Source of the DNA: Strigomonas culicis
Taxonomy: Eukaryota > Euglenozoa > Kinetoplastea > Trypanosomatida > Trypanosomatidae
Length of the DNA stretch: 64,000 bases
Direction: 5' to 3'
Assembly: GCA_000482145.1 (NCBI GenBank)
Contig: AUXH01000007.1
Coordinates: 31,885 to 95,884, forward strand
Below the pieces are notes generated by a model that worked only from the letters and a program-made list of their open reading frames with translations, did not search any database and was not told the DNA's origin. The position numbers were made by a program, and so were the translations under genes. Shown here piece by piece: positions 55,901-64,000 of the stretch. Position 1 is the stretch's first letter; the number at the start of each line of letters is the position of its first letter.

Positions 55901-58458
55901 ACGTCCTCCGCGCCAGCACCGACTCCGACGCGGAGCGGCGCCGCGCGGTGCAGGTGCACATGCGCAGCGGCGCTGTCGTCGGCGTGGAGAGGGACAGCCC
56001 CGCGACGTGGGACGTGGTGGCGGCGTACCACGGCCAGCTGGCGCTTGTGCTACACCTGCTGCAGCAGCACGGGCGCACCATTGAGCGGCAGCAGGACCAC
56101 ATGGACTCCATGGACAAGCAGGCGGGGGCGCTCGAGTCCGATATTGAGAGCGCGATGCATCAGCTCGGCACCTGGATCGACCCGGCGGCGGAGGCGGCCG
56201 GTCCGTCCCCCGCAGCGGTCGCCCCCGGCCTCCCGCTGCGGCACGCCTCCTCGTGCCTCGTGACGTCGCTGGAGCAGCTGCATGCGGCGGTCGAGAAGGC
56301 GGCGGACCCCGCGTCCGGGGCGACTCCAGCCGGCCCCCACCCCCCGCTCCCGCATCTCGTGCAGTCGGTGCAGCAGCTCGCGGCGGACCTGGTGCGCTAC
56401 CGCGCGGCCGCCAAGTATGCCATGGGACGGCTGGGTGGCACGGTGTCAGAGAGCGACGCAGTCGACGACACGGTGCTCTGCAAGGCGCTCGAGGATATCT
56501 GCGGTGGCACGGCCGACGCAATACAAAACCTGAAGGAGCAGTTCCAGATGAAGGATGAGGCGGGTAATGTGCTTTCCATTCAGCAGATATACCCGAAGAT
56601 GCAGGCGAAAATGCAAGAGATGGAGACCACCACCACCGCAGCGGTCGGCCTCATCGAAGGCCTAGATCGTGCGTTCAACGACGACGACTTGGAGAGGACA
56701 AACTCCTCCCTCAACTCAACCATGAACATGTCAAAAAGGGTTCGACCGAAGAAGAAGCCTCTGCCCGCTTCACCCAGTCGCGTCGCGGAGGGATTCTACT
56801 TGAAGCATCGAGGGATGCAGGGGAAGCCCACGGCCGCCTCCACCTACAGCGGCAGCGCGTCACTGGAGAACCGGCTGCGCCTGATACGCTCCTCCGCCAC
56901 GGCGAAGCTGTCCGAGGTGCAGGAGCTGCGCCATGCCGCTCGCGCGGCACTGACCGTGCTCACGGGCGCGCGCGGAGCGGGCGACAAGCCCCTGGCCGTC
57001 GGTGACAGCCTCGTGCCGCTGATGCTCTCGTCGATGGAAGAGCTCAAGACGACACTTCCGGGCTGCCTCTCGGTCCTTGAAAAGGTTCCGGGCTTCAAGG
57101 CAGATCGCGAAAACAGCCTTGGCACGCTCCTTAAGCTGCTGACGAACCAAATTGTCTCACTGGAGCTGGAACGCGATGGCATGCGTGACCAGCTGGCCGC
57201 GAAGGACAAGGTGACAAGACGGCTGATGACTACGTCGGACGAGACGGCGGTGCAGCTGAAACAGCAGCTGCATCTGGTGAATCAAAAGATGGAAGAGTGC
57301 CAGAAGACCTACCACGACCTCCACCAAAAGCATGCGGACCTCCATTCGAAGGATAGCCATTTGACGGAGGAGCTGGAGGAAGAAAAGATGCTAGCCGAAC
57401 AGCTCCGAGCAGAGGTGAAGCAGCTGGCCGCGCAGCTCGCCACATGTGCCAGGCAGGTCGAGGAGCTGAAGCAGCAGCGCGACGACGAGGTGCAGCAGAA
57501 CAGCCACCTCACCGCGCTCGCCGCCCAGCAGCGGAGCCACTGCAGCGTGCTGGTCGAAGGCGTCGCGCGCGCGGTGGAGGGGCTGGACCGGCTGGCCGTC
57601 GAGTCCACCACCTCTGCGGCCCCGGACACGCAAGGGGTGATTGCGCAGCTCTTAGAGTCGACCAACAAGGACGCCCTCGTGGCGTACGTCGACCACCACT
57701 CTGCCTTAGCGCTGCAGCGCTACAGCAGTATTGCAGCGAGGCAAAAAGAGACCCTCAGCAAGCTCCGGAAGGACGTGGAGGCTCTGCGTGGCATGGTGTG
57801 CACGACCATAAAGCAGGACTTTGTCGCCCTCTGGGCGGAGGCCGTCCAACAGGCGGCGGAGGTCAAGGAAGTGCTGCAGGTGGAGAACAATCTCCTGCGA
57901 CCCCGAGCGGTGGAGCATGCGCGGCTCTCGGTAGAGAATAAGCAGTTATGCAAGCAGGTAGAGGAAGCACAGCACGAGATGTGCGCCTGGCAAGATCGAG
58001 TGGAGGCCTTGGAGGACAAGGTCTTAGCGCTGGAGCGAGCGTTGCGTGACAGCGAGATGCGCCGCGCACTGGACGCACAGCCGCCAAAAGAAAGCCACAC
58101 CTTCTCCGAGAGGAGAACAGTGAGGGATGGTATCCACACGGACCTCTTGGCAGAGCTGGAGCGCAAAATGATTCATGGGGCGTCGGGCCTCGCTGTCCAG
58201 GCGATCGATGCTATGTCTGGGGAAAACATGGCCGCTATTTACGGGCACATCGCGGAGCAGACGCTGACCCTCTTTGACGGCGTTGACGCGTGTGTGCGGC
58301 AGCTGCAGCACTGTGGGCAGCTGTACCCACCCAGTACAATCGCGTATCAGAGAGCCTTCCTCGCAGAGGTAGAACTGCAGATGCAGCAGATGGAACAACT
58401 GTCCGATGAAGCACATGCACTCTGGTCGATGTTGCCACACTTGTATCGCGCACCGTGA
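52942..58458 (+). CDS. Giant repeat-rich coiled-coil protein with Sfi1-like N-terminus
   Basis: 1838 residues; no named family recognised. Residues about 30-150 contain four evenly spaced units of the form aromatic-x-x-W with basic flanks (W36, W72, W113, W147), which resemble Sfi1 centrin-binding repeats. The rest is long coiled coil interrupted by recurring short modules around 'ALGG' (for example LRAIDALGG near 53461, LLAIDALGG near 53989, LRTLGG near 54901 and 55351, AMGRLGG near 56419, VQAIDAMSG near 58198). Residues about 607-906 consist of two almost identical 150-residue copies. The layout suggests a cytoskeletal or basal-body scaffold; this is inference. There is no signal peptide or membrane segment. 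Confidence 0.75.
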   Translation: MNRQVEKVEGAKAAKTAVALANATTGRLRREAFLKWTHYLQEKQRQTHMRRCSVLLKYSNLKCVYAKFFLRWLSAAQRSRAQQARALTVLPKDVPLKGRRDTLALVRRYFGKWRLHLRHTKQRLGSSTSLLVQVNHERARWRVYLAWQAMTLQQSRQTCALHCASLRGLEGAALRAIDALGGRAASRVALQPPPHEAPAQAEQRVQRVVDALLNLCDDLVVVLVNTSILSQRRGNECVSEALERLWTHSQQLEEERTVLLTQKENVTAVVHGVSDMLRAAEKSAGGGAPLTSPQRKELLAAALRKAKEQHSNGDREPLELVRLSDSIVEVLAGANVHMAGDLKELQQVALLAIDALGGRGTSDGLREPSQRGRIAKALRDIVQQLEQDMGGDDPSTSMHNKLVSMHHTIGDGECQLTAAQQANEALQNELRHMKEALSTQSAAHAALQRQLDSLTAASQRDASALHAAMKQQVEQQQEAAAQRAAQQAAEKDALLRCLVQAVELLGGPTAVRDSVRPSADGAALSARESERRVRVVVDTMDRIASDMRGLLTEGEAKLPLRDTIRRLRGEADEASRASERLGQKVEERTAERNHCRGEARELQAKLRQTSKDFGAVQRQLDDANRELAALRNAQQEEHEELDGLRRAAAQVLRTLGGDEALTQLSRSTAPSARSSVARAPQSEAGTPPKAVSTPRTRRGTLPVTDPMDVSGVRAQSIGRALTGVTTELKQLLGEGPEGGAGGASVEERVRDLKKELCQASKDSGAVQRQLDDANRELAALRNAQQEEHEELDGLRRAAAQVLRTLGGDEALTQLSRSTAPSARSSVARAPQSGAGTPPKAVSTPRTRRGTLPVTDPMDVSGVRAQSIGRALTGVTTELKQLLGEGPEGGAGGASVEERVRDLKKELCQARQEDDEAKAELQKAQIKDTELEALSTFLRDVLRDTIHRVSAFTGDATGQDGPALRSLFLAADPAPLTLETDPSAYAEHVLRASTDSDAERRRAVQVHMRSGAVVGVERDSPATWDVVAAYHGQLALVLHLLQQHGRTIERQQDHMDSMDKQAGALESDIESAMHQLGTWIDPAAEAAGPSPAAVAPGLPLRHASSCLVTSLEQLHAAVEKAADPASGATPAGPHPPLPHLVQSVQQLAADLVRYRAAAKYAMGRLGGTVSESDAVDDTVLCKALEDICGGTADAIQNLKEQFQMKDEAGNVLSIQQIYPKMQAKMQEMETTTTAAVGLIEGLDRAFNDDDLERTNSSLNSTMNMSKRVRPKKKPLPASPSRVAEGFYLKHRGMQGKPTAASTYSGSASLENRLRLIRSSATAKLSEVQELRHAARAALTVLTGARGAGDKPLAVGDSLVPLMLSSMEELKTTLPGCLSVLEKVPGFKADRENSLGTLLKLLTNQIVSLELERDGMRDQLAAKDKVTRRLMTTSDETAVQLKQQLHLVNQKMEECQKTYHDLHQKHADLHSKDSHLTEELEEEKMLAEQLRAEVKQLAAQLATCARQVEELKQQRDDEVQQNSHLTALAAQQRSHCSVLVEGVARAVEGLDRLAVESTTSAAPDTQGVIAQLLESTNKDALVAYVDHHSALALQRYSSIAARQKETLSKLRKDVEALRGMVCTTIKQDFVALWAEAVQQAAEVKEVLQVENNLLRPRAVEHARLSVENKQLCKQVEEAQHEMCAWQDRVEALEDKVLALERALRDSEMRRALDAQPPKESHTFSERRTVRDGIHTDLLAELERKMIHGASGLAVQAIDAMSGENMAAIYGHIAEQTLTLFDGVDACVRQLQHCGQLYPPSTIAYQRAFLAEVELQMQQMEQLSDEAHALWSMLPHLYRAP
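54761..55660 (+). repeat. 450-bp tandem duplication, two copies, in frame
   Basis: 54761-55210 and 55211-55660 align base for base at a 450-base offset. I find three mismatches (at 54766, 54779 and 54989 of copy 1). The unit encodes 150 residues, so the frame is kept. Confidence 0.92.
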
Positions 58459-58806
58459 CCTCAAAACAGAAAAAAAAACCGTTGTGACTTTTCATTGTTT
58501 TCTTTTTTTTTTTCAGTTATATGAATTGTTTATATACTAATTTGTGTACAATTGTGACGACTTCGTTTTTATATACTGACGAACGCACCAAAGAGAAAAA
58601 AAAAAAAATCCTACTGTTTTTGCACTTGTGCTACTACGCAAAGGTAGTTGACTGGCGCGTAACGGAGGAAAAATCGCCGAATAGGACGTACACTACGGTT
58701 TTTCGCTTCAAAAGGCTCATCGAACAGCAGTTATCGCATCATCCTCCACTCACTCCCCCTACACTTATCATTCTTTTTCTTTTTTTCATCTTGAGTGTAG
58801 TGCTCG
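58459..58806 (+). promoter_or_regulatory. Intergenic region, 348 bases
   Basis: Contains A and T runs and a pyrimidine tract at about 58755-58790. AGs at 58793-58794 and 58798-58799 directly precede the ligase start codon at 58807. Confidence 0.5.
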
Positions 58807-61800
58807 ATGGCATCCAGGAATGCGCTAAAGAGAGAACCGGGCTCGACGTCTCCCTCCCAGAGCGAACCGACGGCACCACCCTTTACTTCACCCTTTCTGC
58901 TAGCGGCTCAAGGCTCCTCACTGCCGCCACAAGGCCAGTCGAGCCTTAGAAGGCCTGCCGACTACACACAACCGGTGCCTGATGACGGCTGCCGGTCGTT
59001 TCCGTTCCTGAAGCTGTGCCGCGTGTTTGAGGGCCTGCAGGCCGCGGCTAACCGCGCACAGCAGTACAGCATATTGGGTACCTTTTGGAAGTCACTACCA
59101 CGTGGTGAATCGTTTTTCCCGTACATGCGTCTCCTGTTGCCAGACTTGGACAACGTGCGGCCGTCGTTTCACTTGAAGGAGAGCAAGTTGGCGCGTCTCT
59201 ACGTGGAGGTGCTCGGCCTCTCTTCTAAGAGCTCGGAGGCCCAGAAGCTCCTCCACTGGAAGGACCCATCGCGCAGCGCGGTGGAGACGACCAATTTCAG
59301 TGACGTCATTTATGTGCTTCTCGAGCGGAAGGGTGGCTTCCAGCAGATGGGCACCGCCACCGCTGCACCTGCACGGACGGCTAAAACGGGGGATACGAAG
59401 CAGGAGAGTGTGCGCGCGGCCGGAAGCGCTGCAACAGGACCCAAGCGGCTGTCAGTTTTCGACATCAATGCGGTGCTGGACCGCCTTGCGGCCAGCAGCT
59501 CGTCCGCGGAGCGCAAGGACATCTTTATCGAGCTGCTGCAGCAGACGTCGCCGTTAGAGCAGAAGTGGATTCTCCGTATCATCCTGAAGAACACCAAGAT
59601 ACGCATGACATTCCAGTCCATGCTCTACGCGTTCCATCCCACCGCGTTGGACAAATACAACAGCACGAACGACCTCCTCTACGTGTGCGACAGCTGTCTG
59701 GAGGACATGAAGCAGCCGGTGCCGGGGTCGGCCGAGAGCGGCATCTACCTCTTCCAGCCGCTCCGCCCGATGCTGGCGAGCATCGTGACGACCAAGAAGC
59801 TCACCGCGATGCTGGCCCACCAGCACGTGCTGATGGAGCCCAAGTACGACGGGGAGCGTATTATGATCCACATGGACGGCCAGCAGATCATGTACTGGAC
59901 ACGCAACGGCAAGAACTACACCAGTCTCTACGGGCCCAAGTTTGACGACGTGGTGCGCCGGGCCTTCTCGGTGGGAAGGCGACCGCCCACGACCCACCAA
60001 GGCGCGAGCTCCACCGATGCGTTGCAGAATGCGATCTTGGATGGCGAATTTCTCTTGTACGACAGCAGCACCGGCCACTTCACGGAGTTTGGCCTCAACC
60101 GCACCTTCGCGAACGCGGCCGACGCGCAGCTGGCGGCCGACAGCGTCTTCGACGCGAGCGGGAAGTGGTTCTGCTACATGGTGTTCGACATGGTCTTCCT
60201 GAACGGCGAGAGCCTGCTGCGCGTGCCGCTGCAGGACCGCCGCCGGCTGCTACACAACGTGCTCGTGCAGGAGCCGACACGCCTCGAGGTGGTCCCCTCG
60301 CAGCCGGTGCGCTCCGCGGCCGAGATGCTCCAGGGGCTGGAGAGGGCCATTGAGGAGCACAAGGAAGGCATCGTGCTCAAGGCCGCGGAGAGCACCTATG
60401 TGCCGGCCGAGCGCAAGTGCCAGTGGATGAAGCTCAAGATGGACCACATTGCCGGCCTCGCCGACTCGATGGACCTCGTCATCGTCGGTGGCTTCTACGG
60501 TACCAAATTCGGCCAGCGCCGGCTCTCACACTTTGTGCTAGCGGCCTGGGACAACAAGAGCAGCAGCGCGCCGTCCGACGCGACGGCGCGGTTCCACACC
60601 GTGTGTAAGATCGGCAACGGCTACACGAGCGACGAGCTGCAGACCATCAACACCTTTCTCGAGTCGCATTGGGAGACGATGCCGAACCGCCAGACGGCGC
60701 CCGTGTGGCTGGACGGGTGGCGGCCCGCTAACGCAGAGCTCATCCCCGACCTCTACGTGCACCCGTCGCACTCCATCGTCGTGGAGGTGTTTGGCTACGC
60801 CTTCACGGAGGAGAGCGCTAACTATCGGGCCGGCTTCACCGTGCGCTTTCCCCGCATGCTGCGCATCCGCTGGGACAAGACGCTCCAAGACGCGACCGAC
60901 ATGGAGCAGGTGCTGCGCATCAAGAAAAGCTCCAAGGACGCCATACGCGAGCGCATGAAAAACGGAAAGGATGAGCTCTTCACCGTGCTCTCGCTGAAGC
61001 GGAAGCACCGGGAGGACGGCGAGACGAAGGGCGAGGGTGAGGAGGAGGACGAAAAGAGAAGGAAGCCGCCGCACAACCCTCTCTCCCTCGCGCCGCGGAC
61101 GTTTGCGCTGACCAAGGAGACGCTCAACGTGGCTGCGCTGAGTACGTCGGAGGAGGTGATCGACCGTCTCTTCGAGGGTTACGAGTTTTGCGTGCTCTTC
61201 ACGTCGGCGGAGACGGCGCCGGACCTCTCGCCCGACGTTGTGAGCGACAAGACGAGCTTTGAAAAGTACTTGCTACGCCACGGCGCGCGTGTCGCGGCGA
61301 ACCCGACCGCGCGCACCTCACTGCTCATTGCCACGTCGGCCCGCGCACCGAAGGTGGCCCACTGGATTGCCATGTGCGAGGCGACCACGAGCGACAAGAT
61401 CAGCAAGACCTACGCCTGCACCGACGTGGTGCACGGCAAGTGGATTTTTGACTGCGTGGCCGCCAAGACGATACTGTCCCTGTCGCCGCGCTACATGCTC
61501 TACAGCAGTCCCGCCCTCGCCGGCAGGTTCAGCCTCATGCTGGACCCGTACTGCGACAGCTTCTATGAGGATTGCACGGTCGACTCCCTGCGCTACTCAC
61601 TCGCAAAGGCCAAGGAGGAGGCCTACACGCTGCTGCACTCTGCGGAGGCGCGGGCCGCGAATGAGGCGCTCCTACAAGAAGGGAAGCGACTCATCCTCCT
61701 CTCGCAAAAGCTGTGGCAGATGCGCAAACAGCACCTCGAATGCGAGACGGACCCGGCGCATCCTGCTGGCCTCGATACAGGGAGTGCCGGGCCGTTACCC

Positions 61801-62238
61801 ATCCTAATACCCATCCAGTGGAAAACACCCGCTGTGACTGCATCTACGACGGCGGCGCAAGACATTAACGAGGTGGGCAAGCTCTTTCTGAACCCCAACT
61901 CTCTGGCCAAGCAGCTGACGACGCTGTCCGAGCTACAGGAGGCGCGGCGACACGAACAGGAAAGCAAACGGATAAAAACGGAACCCCTCGCCGCCAATGC
62001 ACAGCAGCAGGAGGGCAGCACGCACAAGGACCGGTACGACAGCCTACCAGCTGTTCCTCAAGATAGCGCGTACGATATTCTGCCCACGACGCATGCGTGG
62101 AGTGCACTCCAACTGATAGCCTGTTCGCAGAAGGTCTTGGAAGAGCACGTGTGCATTGCCACCGATTTATCGACCATCTGTACAAACGATGTAGTCCTAT
62201 TTATGGACCGCTTTGGAAAGTGTTGGCGTTACCAATAG
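58807..62238 (+). CDS. LIG4: ATP-dependent DNA ligase with BRCT domain, DNA ligase IV-like
   Basis: 1143 residues. An N-terminal helical ligase domain (about 65-310) is followed by the adenylation domain: motif I KYDGER with nucleotidyl Lys K346, motif III FCYMVFDMVFLNG, motif IV EGIVLK (520-525) and motif V WMKLK (540-544). An OB-fold segment ends with FPRMLRIRWDK. A BRCT domain follows (about 785-910, key Trp W879 in KWIFDC). Directly after it is DPYCDSFYED (from 913), which matches the block downstream of BRCT1 in ligase IV (D-Y-C-Y-G-D-S-Y type). Ligase I and the kinetoplast ligases lack BRCT domains. A second BRCT is not evident in the long tail. The start follows AGs at 58793 and 58798. 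It is expected to act in non-homologous end joining in the nucleus. Confidence 0.85.
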   Translation: MASRNALKREPGSTSPSQSEPTAPPFTSPFLLAAQGSSLPPQGQSSLRRPADYTQPVPDDGCRSFPFLKLCRVFEGLQAAANRAQQYSILGTFWKSLPRGESFFPYMRLLLPDLDNVRPSFHLKESKLARLYVEVLGLSSKSSEAQKLLHWKDPSRSAVETTNFSDVIYVLLERKGGFQQMGTATAAPARTAKTGDTKQESVRAAGSAATGPKRLSVFDINAVLDRLAASSSSAERKDIFIELLQQTSPLEQKWILRIILKNTKIRMTFQSMLYAFHPTALDKYNSTNDLLYVCDSCLEDMKQPVPGSAESGIYLFQPLRPMLASIVTTKKLTAMLAHQHVLMEPKYDGERIMIHMDGQQIMYWTRNGKNYTSLYGPKFDDVVRRAFSVGRRPPTTHQGASSTDALQNAILDGEFLLYDSSTGHFTEFGLNRTFANAADAQLAADSVFDASGKWFCYMVFDMVFLNGESLLRVPLQDRRRLLHNVLVQEPTRLEVVPSQPVRSAAEMLQGLERAIEEHKEGIVLKAAESTYVPAERKCQWMKLKMDHIAGLADSMDLVIVGGFYGTKFGQRRLSHFVLAAWDNKSSSAPSDATARFHTVCKIGNGYTSDELQTINTFLESHWETMPNRQTAPVWLDGWRPANAELIPDLYVHPSHSIVVEVFGYAFTEESANYRAGFTVRFPRMLRIRWDKTLQDATDMEQVLRIKKSSKDAIRERMKNGKDELFTVLSLKRKHREDGETKGEGEEEDEKRRKPPHNPLSLAPRTFALTKETLNVAALSTSEEVIDRLFEGYEFCVLFTSAETAPDLSPDVVSDKTSFEKYLLRHGARVAANPTARTSLLIATSARAPKVAHWIAMCEATTSDKISKTYACTDVVHGKWIFDCVAAKTILSLSPRYMLYSSPALAGRFSLMLDPYCDSFYEDCTVDSLRYSLAKAKEEAYTLLHSAEARAANEALLQEGKRLILLSQKLWQMRKQHLECETDPAHPAGLDTGSAGPLPILIPIQWKTPAVTASTTAAQDINEVGKLFLNPNSLAKQLTTLSELQEARRHEQESKRIKTEPLAANAQQQEGSTHKDRYDSLPAVPQDSAYDILPTTHAWSALQLIACSQKVLEEHVCIATDLSTICTNDVVLFMDRFGKCWRYQ

Positions 62239-62637
62239 CGGAATCGTAGTGTTATTGCTGCATTATAACGAAAGTTTAAAAAAAAAGATATCGAAGAAAA
62301 TGTAAAAAAAGAGGAGGGACAACGTTCCTTTATATAATGTATTTTCGACACCTGCGAGAAAGAACGAATGGTATCTCTTCATGTGCGTCTCTTCCCCTCT
62401 TATCTAACACGATCACGATGACGTCTTTTTATATATATATATAGTTTCTCTACTTTTACGTTCTTTGGCGACACTATAAAAGTTTTTTGTTTGTTTATTT
62501 GCCTTTTCATTTTGTATACACGTCAGTTTATATACGTTGTGACAGCAATACATTTCTTTGTTTTCCTATTCACTTTCGTTTTCTTTTTCTTCTCTCGTTC
62601 CAGTGCTGTTTTCTAAACGCTTTCATCTCTTCCCACG
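62239..62637 (+). promoter_or_regulatory. Intergenic region, 399 bases
   Basis: AT-rich, with A runs at 62278-62310, (TA)n near 62430-62444 and a T/C tract at about 62562-62602, then AG near 62602-62603 before the fumarase ATG at 62638. Confidence 0.45.
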
Positions 62638-64000
62638 ATGATCAAGCACCTTTGCGAGGAATGCGAGCTGGCGTGCCACGGCGACGGCATGACGGACATC
62701 GAGGACACCAAGGCGCGCCCGGATGACTTCACCTACGCACCCATCTTCCGCCCGCACGACCCGAAGCACGAGGAGTTCGAGTACTACAAGATGGAGGGCA
62801 GCGAGCAGTGGGTGAGCGAGGTGGACGTGATGGGCCGCAAGGTGCTGCAGGTGCAGCCGGAGGCGCTGACCGCCGTCGCGCACCAGGCCTTCTCCGACGT
62901 GCACCACTACTTTCGCCGCGACCACCTGGAGGGCTGGCGCCACGTGCTGGACGACCCGGAGGCCTCCGACAACGACCGCTACGTCGCGCGGACGCTGCTG
63001 CACAACGCGTGTATTGCGAGCGGGCTCATCATGCCCTCCTGCCAGGACACCGGCACGGCCATCGTGCTCGGCAAGCGCGGCGAGCTCTGCTGGACCGGCG
63101 GCGAGGACGAGGCGCTGCTGTCCAAGGGCATCTGGGAGTGCTACACCCACCACAACCTGCGCTACAGCCAGACGGCCGCGCTCGACATGTTCAAGGAGTG
63201 CAACACGGGCAACAACCTGCCCGCCCAGCTAGATCTCCTGGCCGTCCCCGGCAACGAGTACGAGTTCATGTTCGTCGCCAAGGGCGGCGGCTCGGCCAAC
63301 AAGTCCTACCTGTACCAGCAGACGAAGGCCCTCCTCAACCCCAAGTCCCCTGCGCGCCTTTGTGCAGGAGAAGCTGAAGACCCTCGGCACCGCGGCCTGC
63401 CCGCCGTACCACATCGCCCTCGTCATTGGCGGCACGAGCGCCGAGATGACGATGAAGACGGTGAAGCTGGCCAGCTGCCGCTACTACGACTCGCTGCCCA
63501 CCACCGGCGACAAGACGGGCCGCGCCTTCCGCGACACGGAGTGGGAGGAGATCGTCATGAGCATCGCGCGGGAGAGCGGCATCGGCGCCCAGTTTGGCGG
63601 CAAGTACTTTGCCCACCAGGCCCGCGTGATCCGCCTGCCGCGCCACGGCGCGTCCTGCCCCGTCGGCCTCGGCGTGTCCTGCAGCGCGGACCGCCAGATC
63701 CTCGCGCGCATCAACACGGAGGGCGTCTTCATCGAGCGGCTCATCCGCGACCCCGCCGCGTACCTCCCGGACGTCCCCAACGGCGAGATGAGCGCCGAGT
63801 CCGTCACGGTGGACCTCGCGCGGCCCATGACGGAGATCCGCAAGCAGCTCAGCCAGTACCCGATCGGCACGCGCCTCATGCTCAACGGCACCCTCATCGT
63901 CGCCCGCGACATCGCGCACGCGAAGGTGATGGAGATGCTCGATAACGGCCAGGAGATGCCCGAGTACATGAAGACGAGCCCCATCTACTACGCCGGTCCG
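62638..64000 (+). CDS. FH: Fumarate hydratase class I, apparent frameshift, 3' partial
   Basis: Iron-sulfur (4Fe-4S) fumarase interconverting fumarate and malate. The N-terminus ([20 protein letters not shown]) has no clear mitochondrial presequence, suggesting the cytosolic isoform. The cluster Cys lies in PSCQDTGT (C135). The frame is correct through ALLNPKS at about 63348. It then needs one base fewer: CCCC at 63347-63350 gives an out-of-family tail, while reading from 63350 in the next frame restores typical class I sequence to the window end, including [36 protein letters not shown] (two further cluster Cys) and [16 protein letters not shown]. The gene continues past 64000. Confidence 0.88.

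Noticed and set aside
53629..56117. Two long minus-strand open frames (800 and 689 codons)
   Set aside because: They are antisense to the giant coiled-coil gene, mirror its duplication, and have biased, low-complexity composition.
58807..62238. Identity as DNA ligase I or kinetoplast ligase LigK
   Set aside because: Those proteins have no BRCT domain and no DPYCDSFYED-type linker; both are present here.
63349..63945. Continuation of the fumarase frame after ALLNPKS
   Set aside because: The peptide is Arg/Pro/His-rich and unlike any fumarase, while the next frame gives conserved fumarase sequence to the window end.
1..64000. Reassigned stop codons, as in some trypanosomatid relatives
   Set aside because: TAA, TAG and TGA each terminate several genes at the expected family lengths, and no in-frame stop interrupts a conserved domain.
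1..64000. CRISPR arrays, insertion sequences, retroposons, tRNA or rRNA genes
   Set aside because: No spaced direct repeats, transposase or reverse-transcriptase motifs, or tRNA/rRNA-like sequences were seen. This was by eye; a tRNA/snoRNA covariance scan could still find small RNA genes in the spacers.

Overview
The window looks like nuclear chromosomal DNA of a trypanosomatid (Kinetoplastea); I cannot fix the genus. All 25 protein-coding genes lie on the + strand, none has a recognisable intron, and GC-rich coding blocks alternate with AT-rich spacers holding polypyrimidine tracts followed by AG dinucleotides, the layout of a polycistronic unit processed by spliced-leader trans-splicing. 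Two adjacent genes for HMG-like kinetoplast-associated proteins support the assignment directly. TAA, TAG and TGA all end genes, so the code is standard. There is no strand switch, tRNA, rRNA, mobile element or CRISPR array that I can see.

Layout. 1-10 kb: a zinc-ribbon protein (5' end outside the window, apparent frameshift), a DTW-domain tRNA aminocarboxypropyltransferase, Rab GDI, a CDK-like kinase with large insertions, and actin-interacting protein 1. 10-25 kb: sterol C8 isomerase, a VIT-family membrane protein, UDP-glucose:glycoprotein glucosyltransferase, a ZNFX1-like SF1 helicase and a short-chain dehydrogenase. 25-40 kb: three unrecognised proteins (one a long coiled coil), an importin-beta family receptor and the GPI-anchor subunit GPI1/PIG-Q. 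40-50 kb: two kinetoplast-associated proteins, an AMPK alpha-type kinase, a PPR protein with a PIN-like C-terminus, an NSUN RNA methyltransferase and a cytidine deaminase-like protein. 50-64 kb: an unrecognised protein, an 1838-residue repeat-rich coiled-coil protein, a DNA ligase IV-like protein and a class I fumarase (apparent frameshift, cut by the window end).

The genes are functionally mixed, as is normal in such units. Themes are secretory quality control and surface anchoring (UGGT, GPI1, GDI), RNA modification and processing (DTW protein, NSUN, helicase, PPR-PIN), the cytoskeleton (AIP1, giant coiled coil) and the mitochondrial nucleoid (the KAP pair).

The two most notable items are neighbours. 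The first is a BRCT-containing ATP-dependent ligase with ligase IV features, an enzyme reported missing from the model trypanosomatids. The second is a giant protein that combines four Sfi1-like tryptophan repeats, a degenerate 'ALGG' module recurring about ten times, and a nearly identical 450-bp in-frame tandem duplication.
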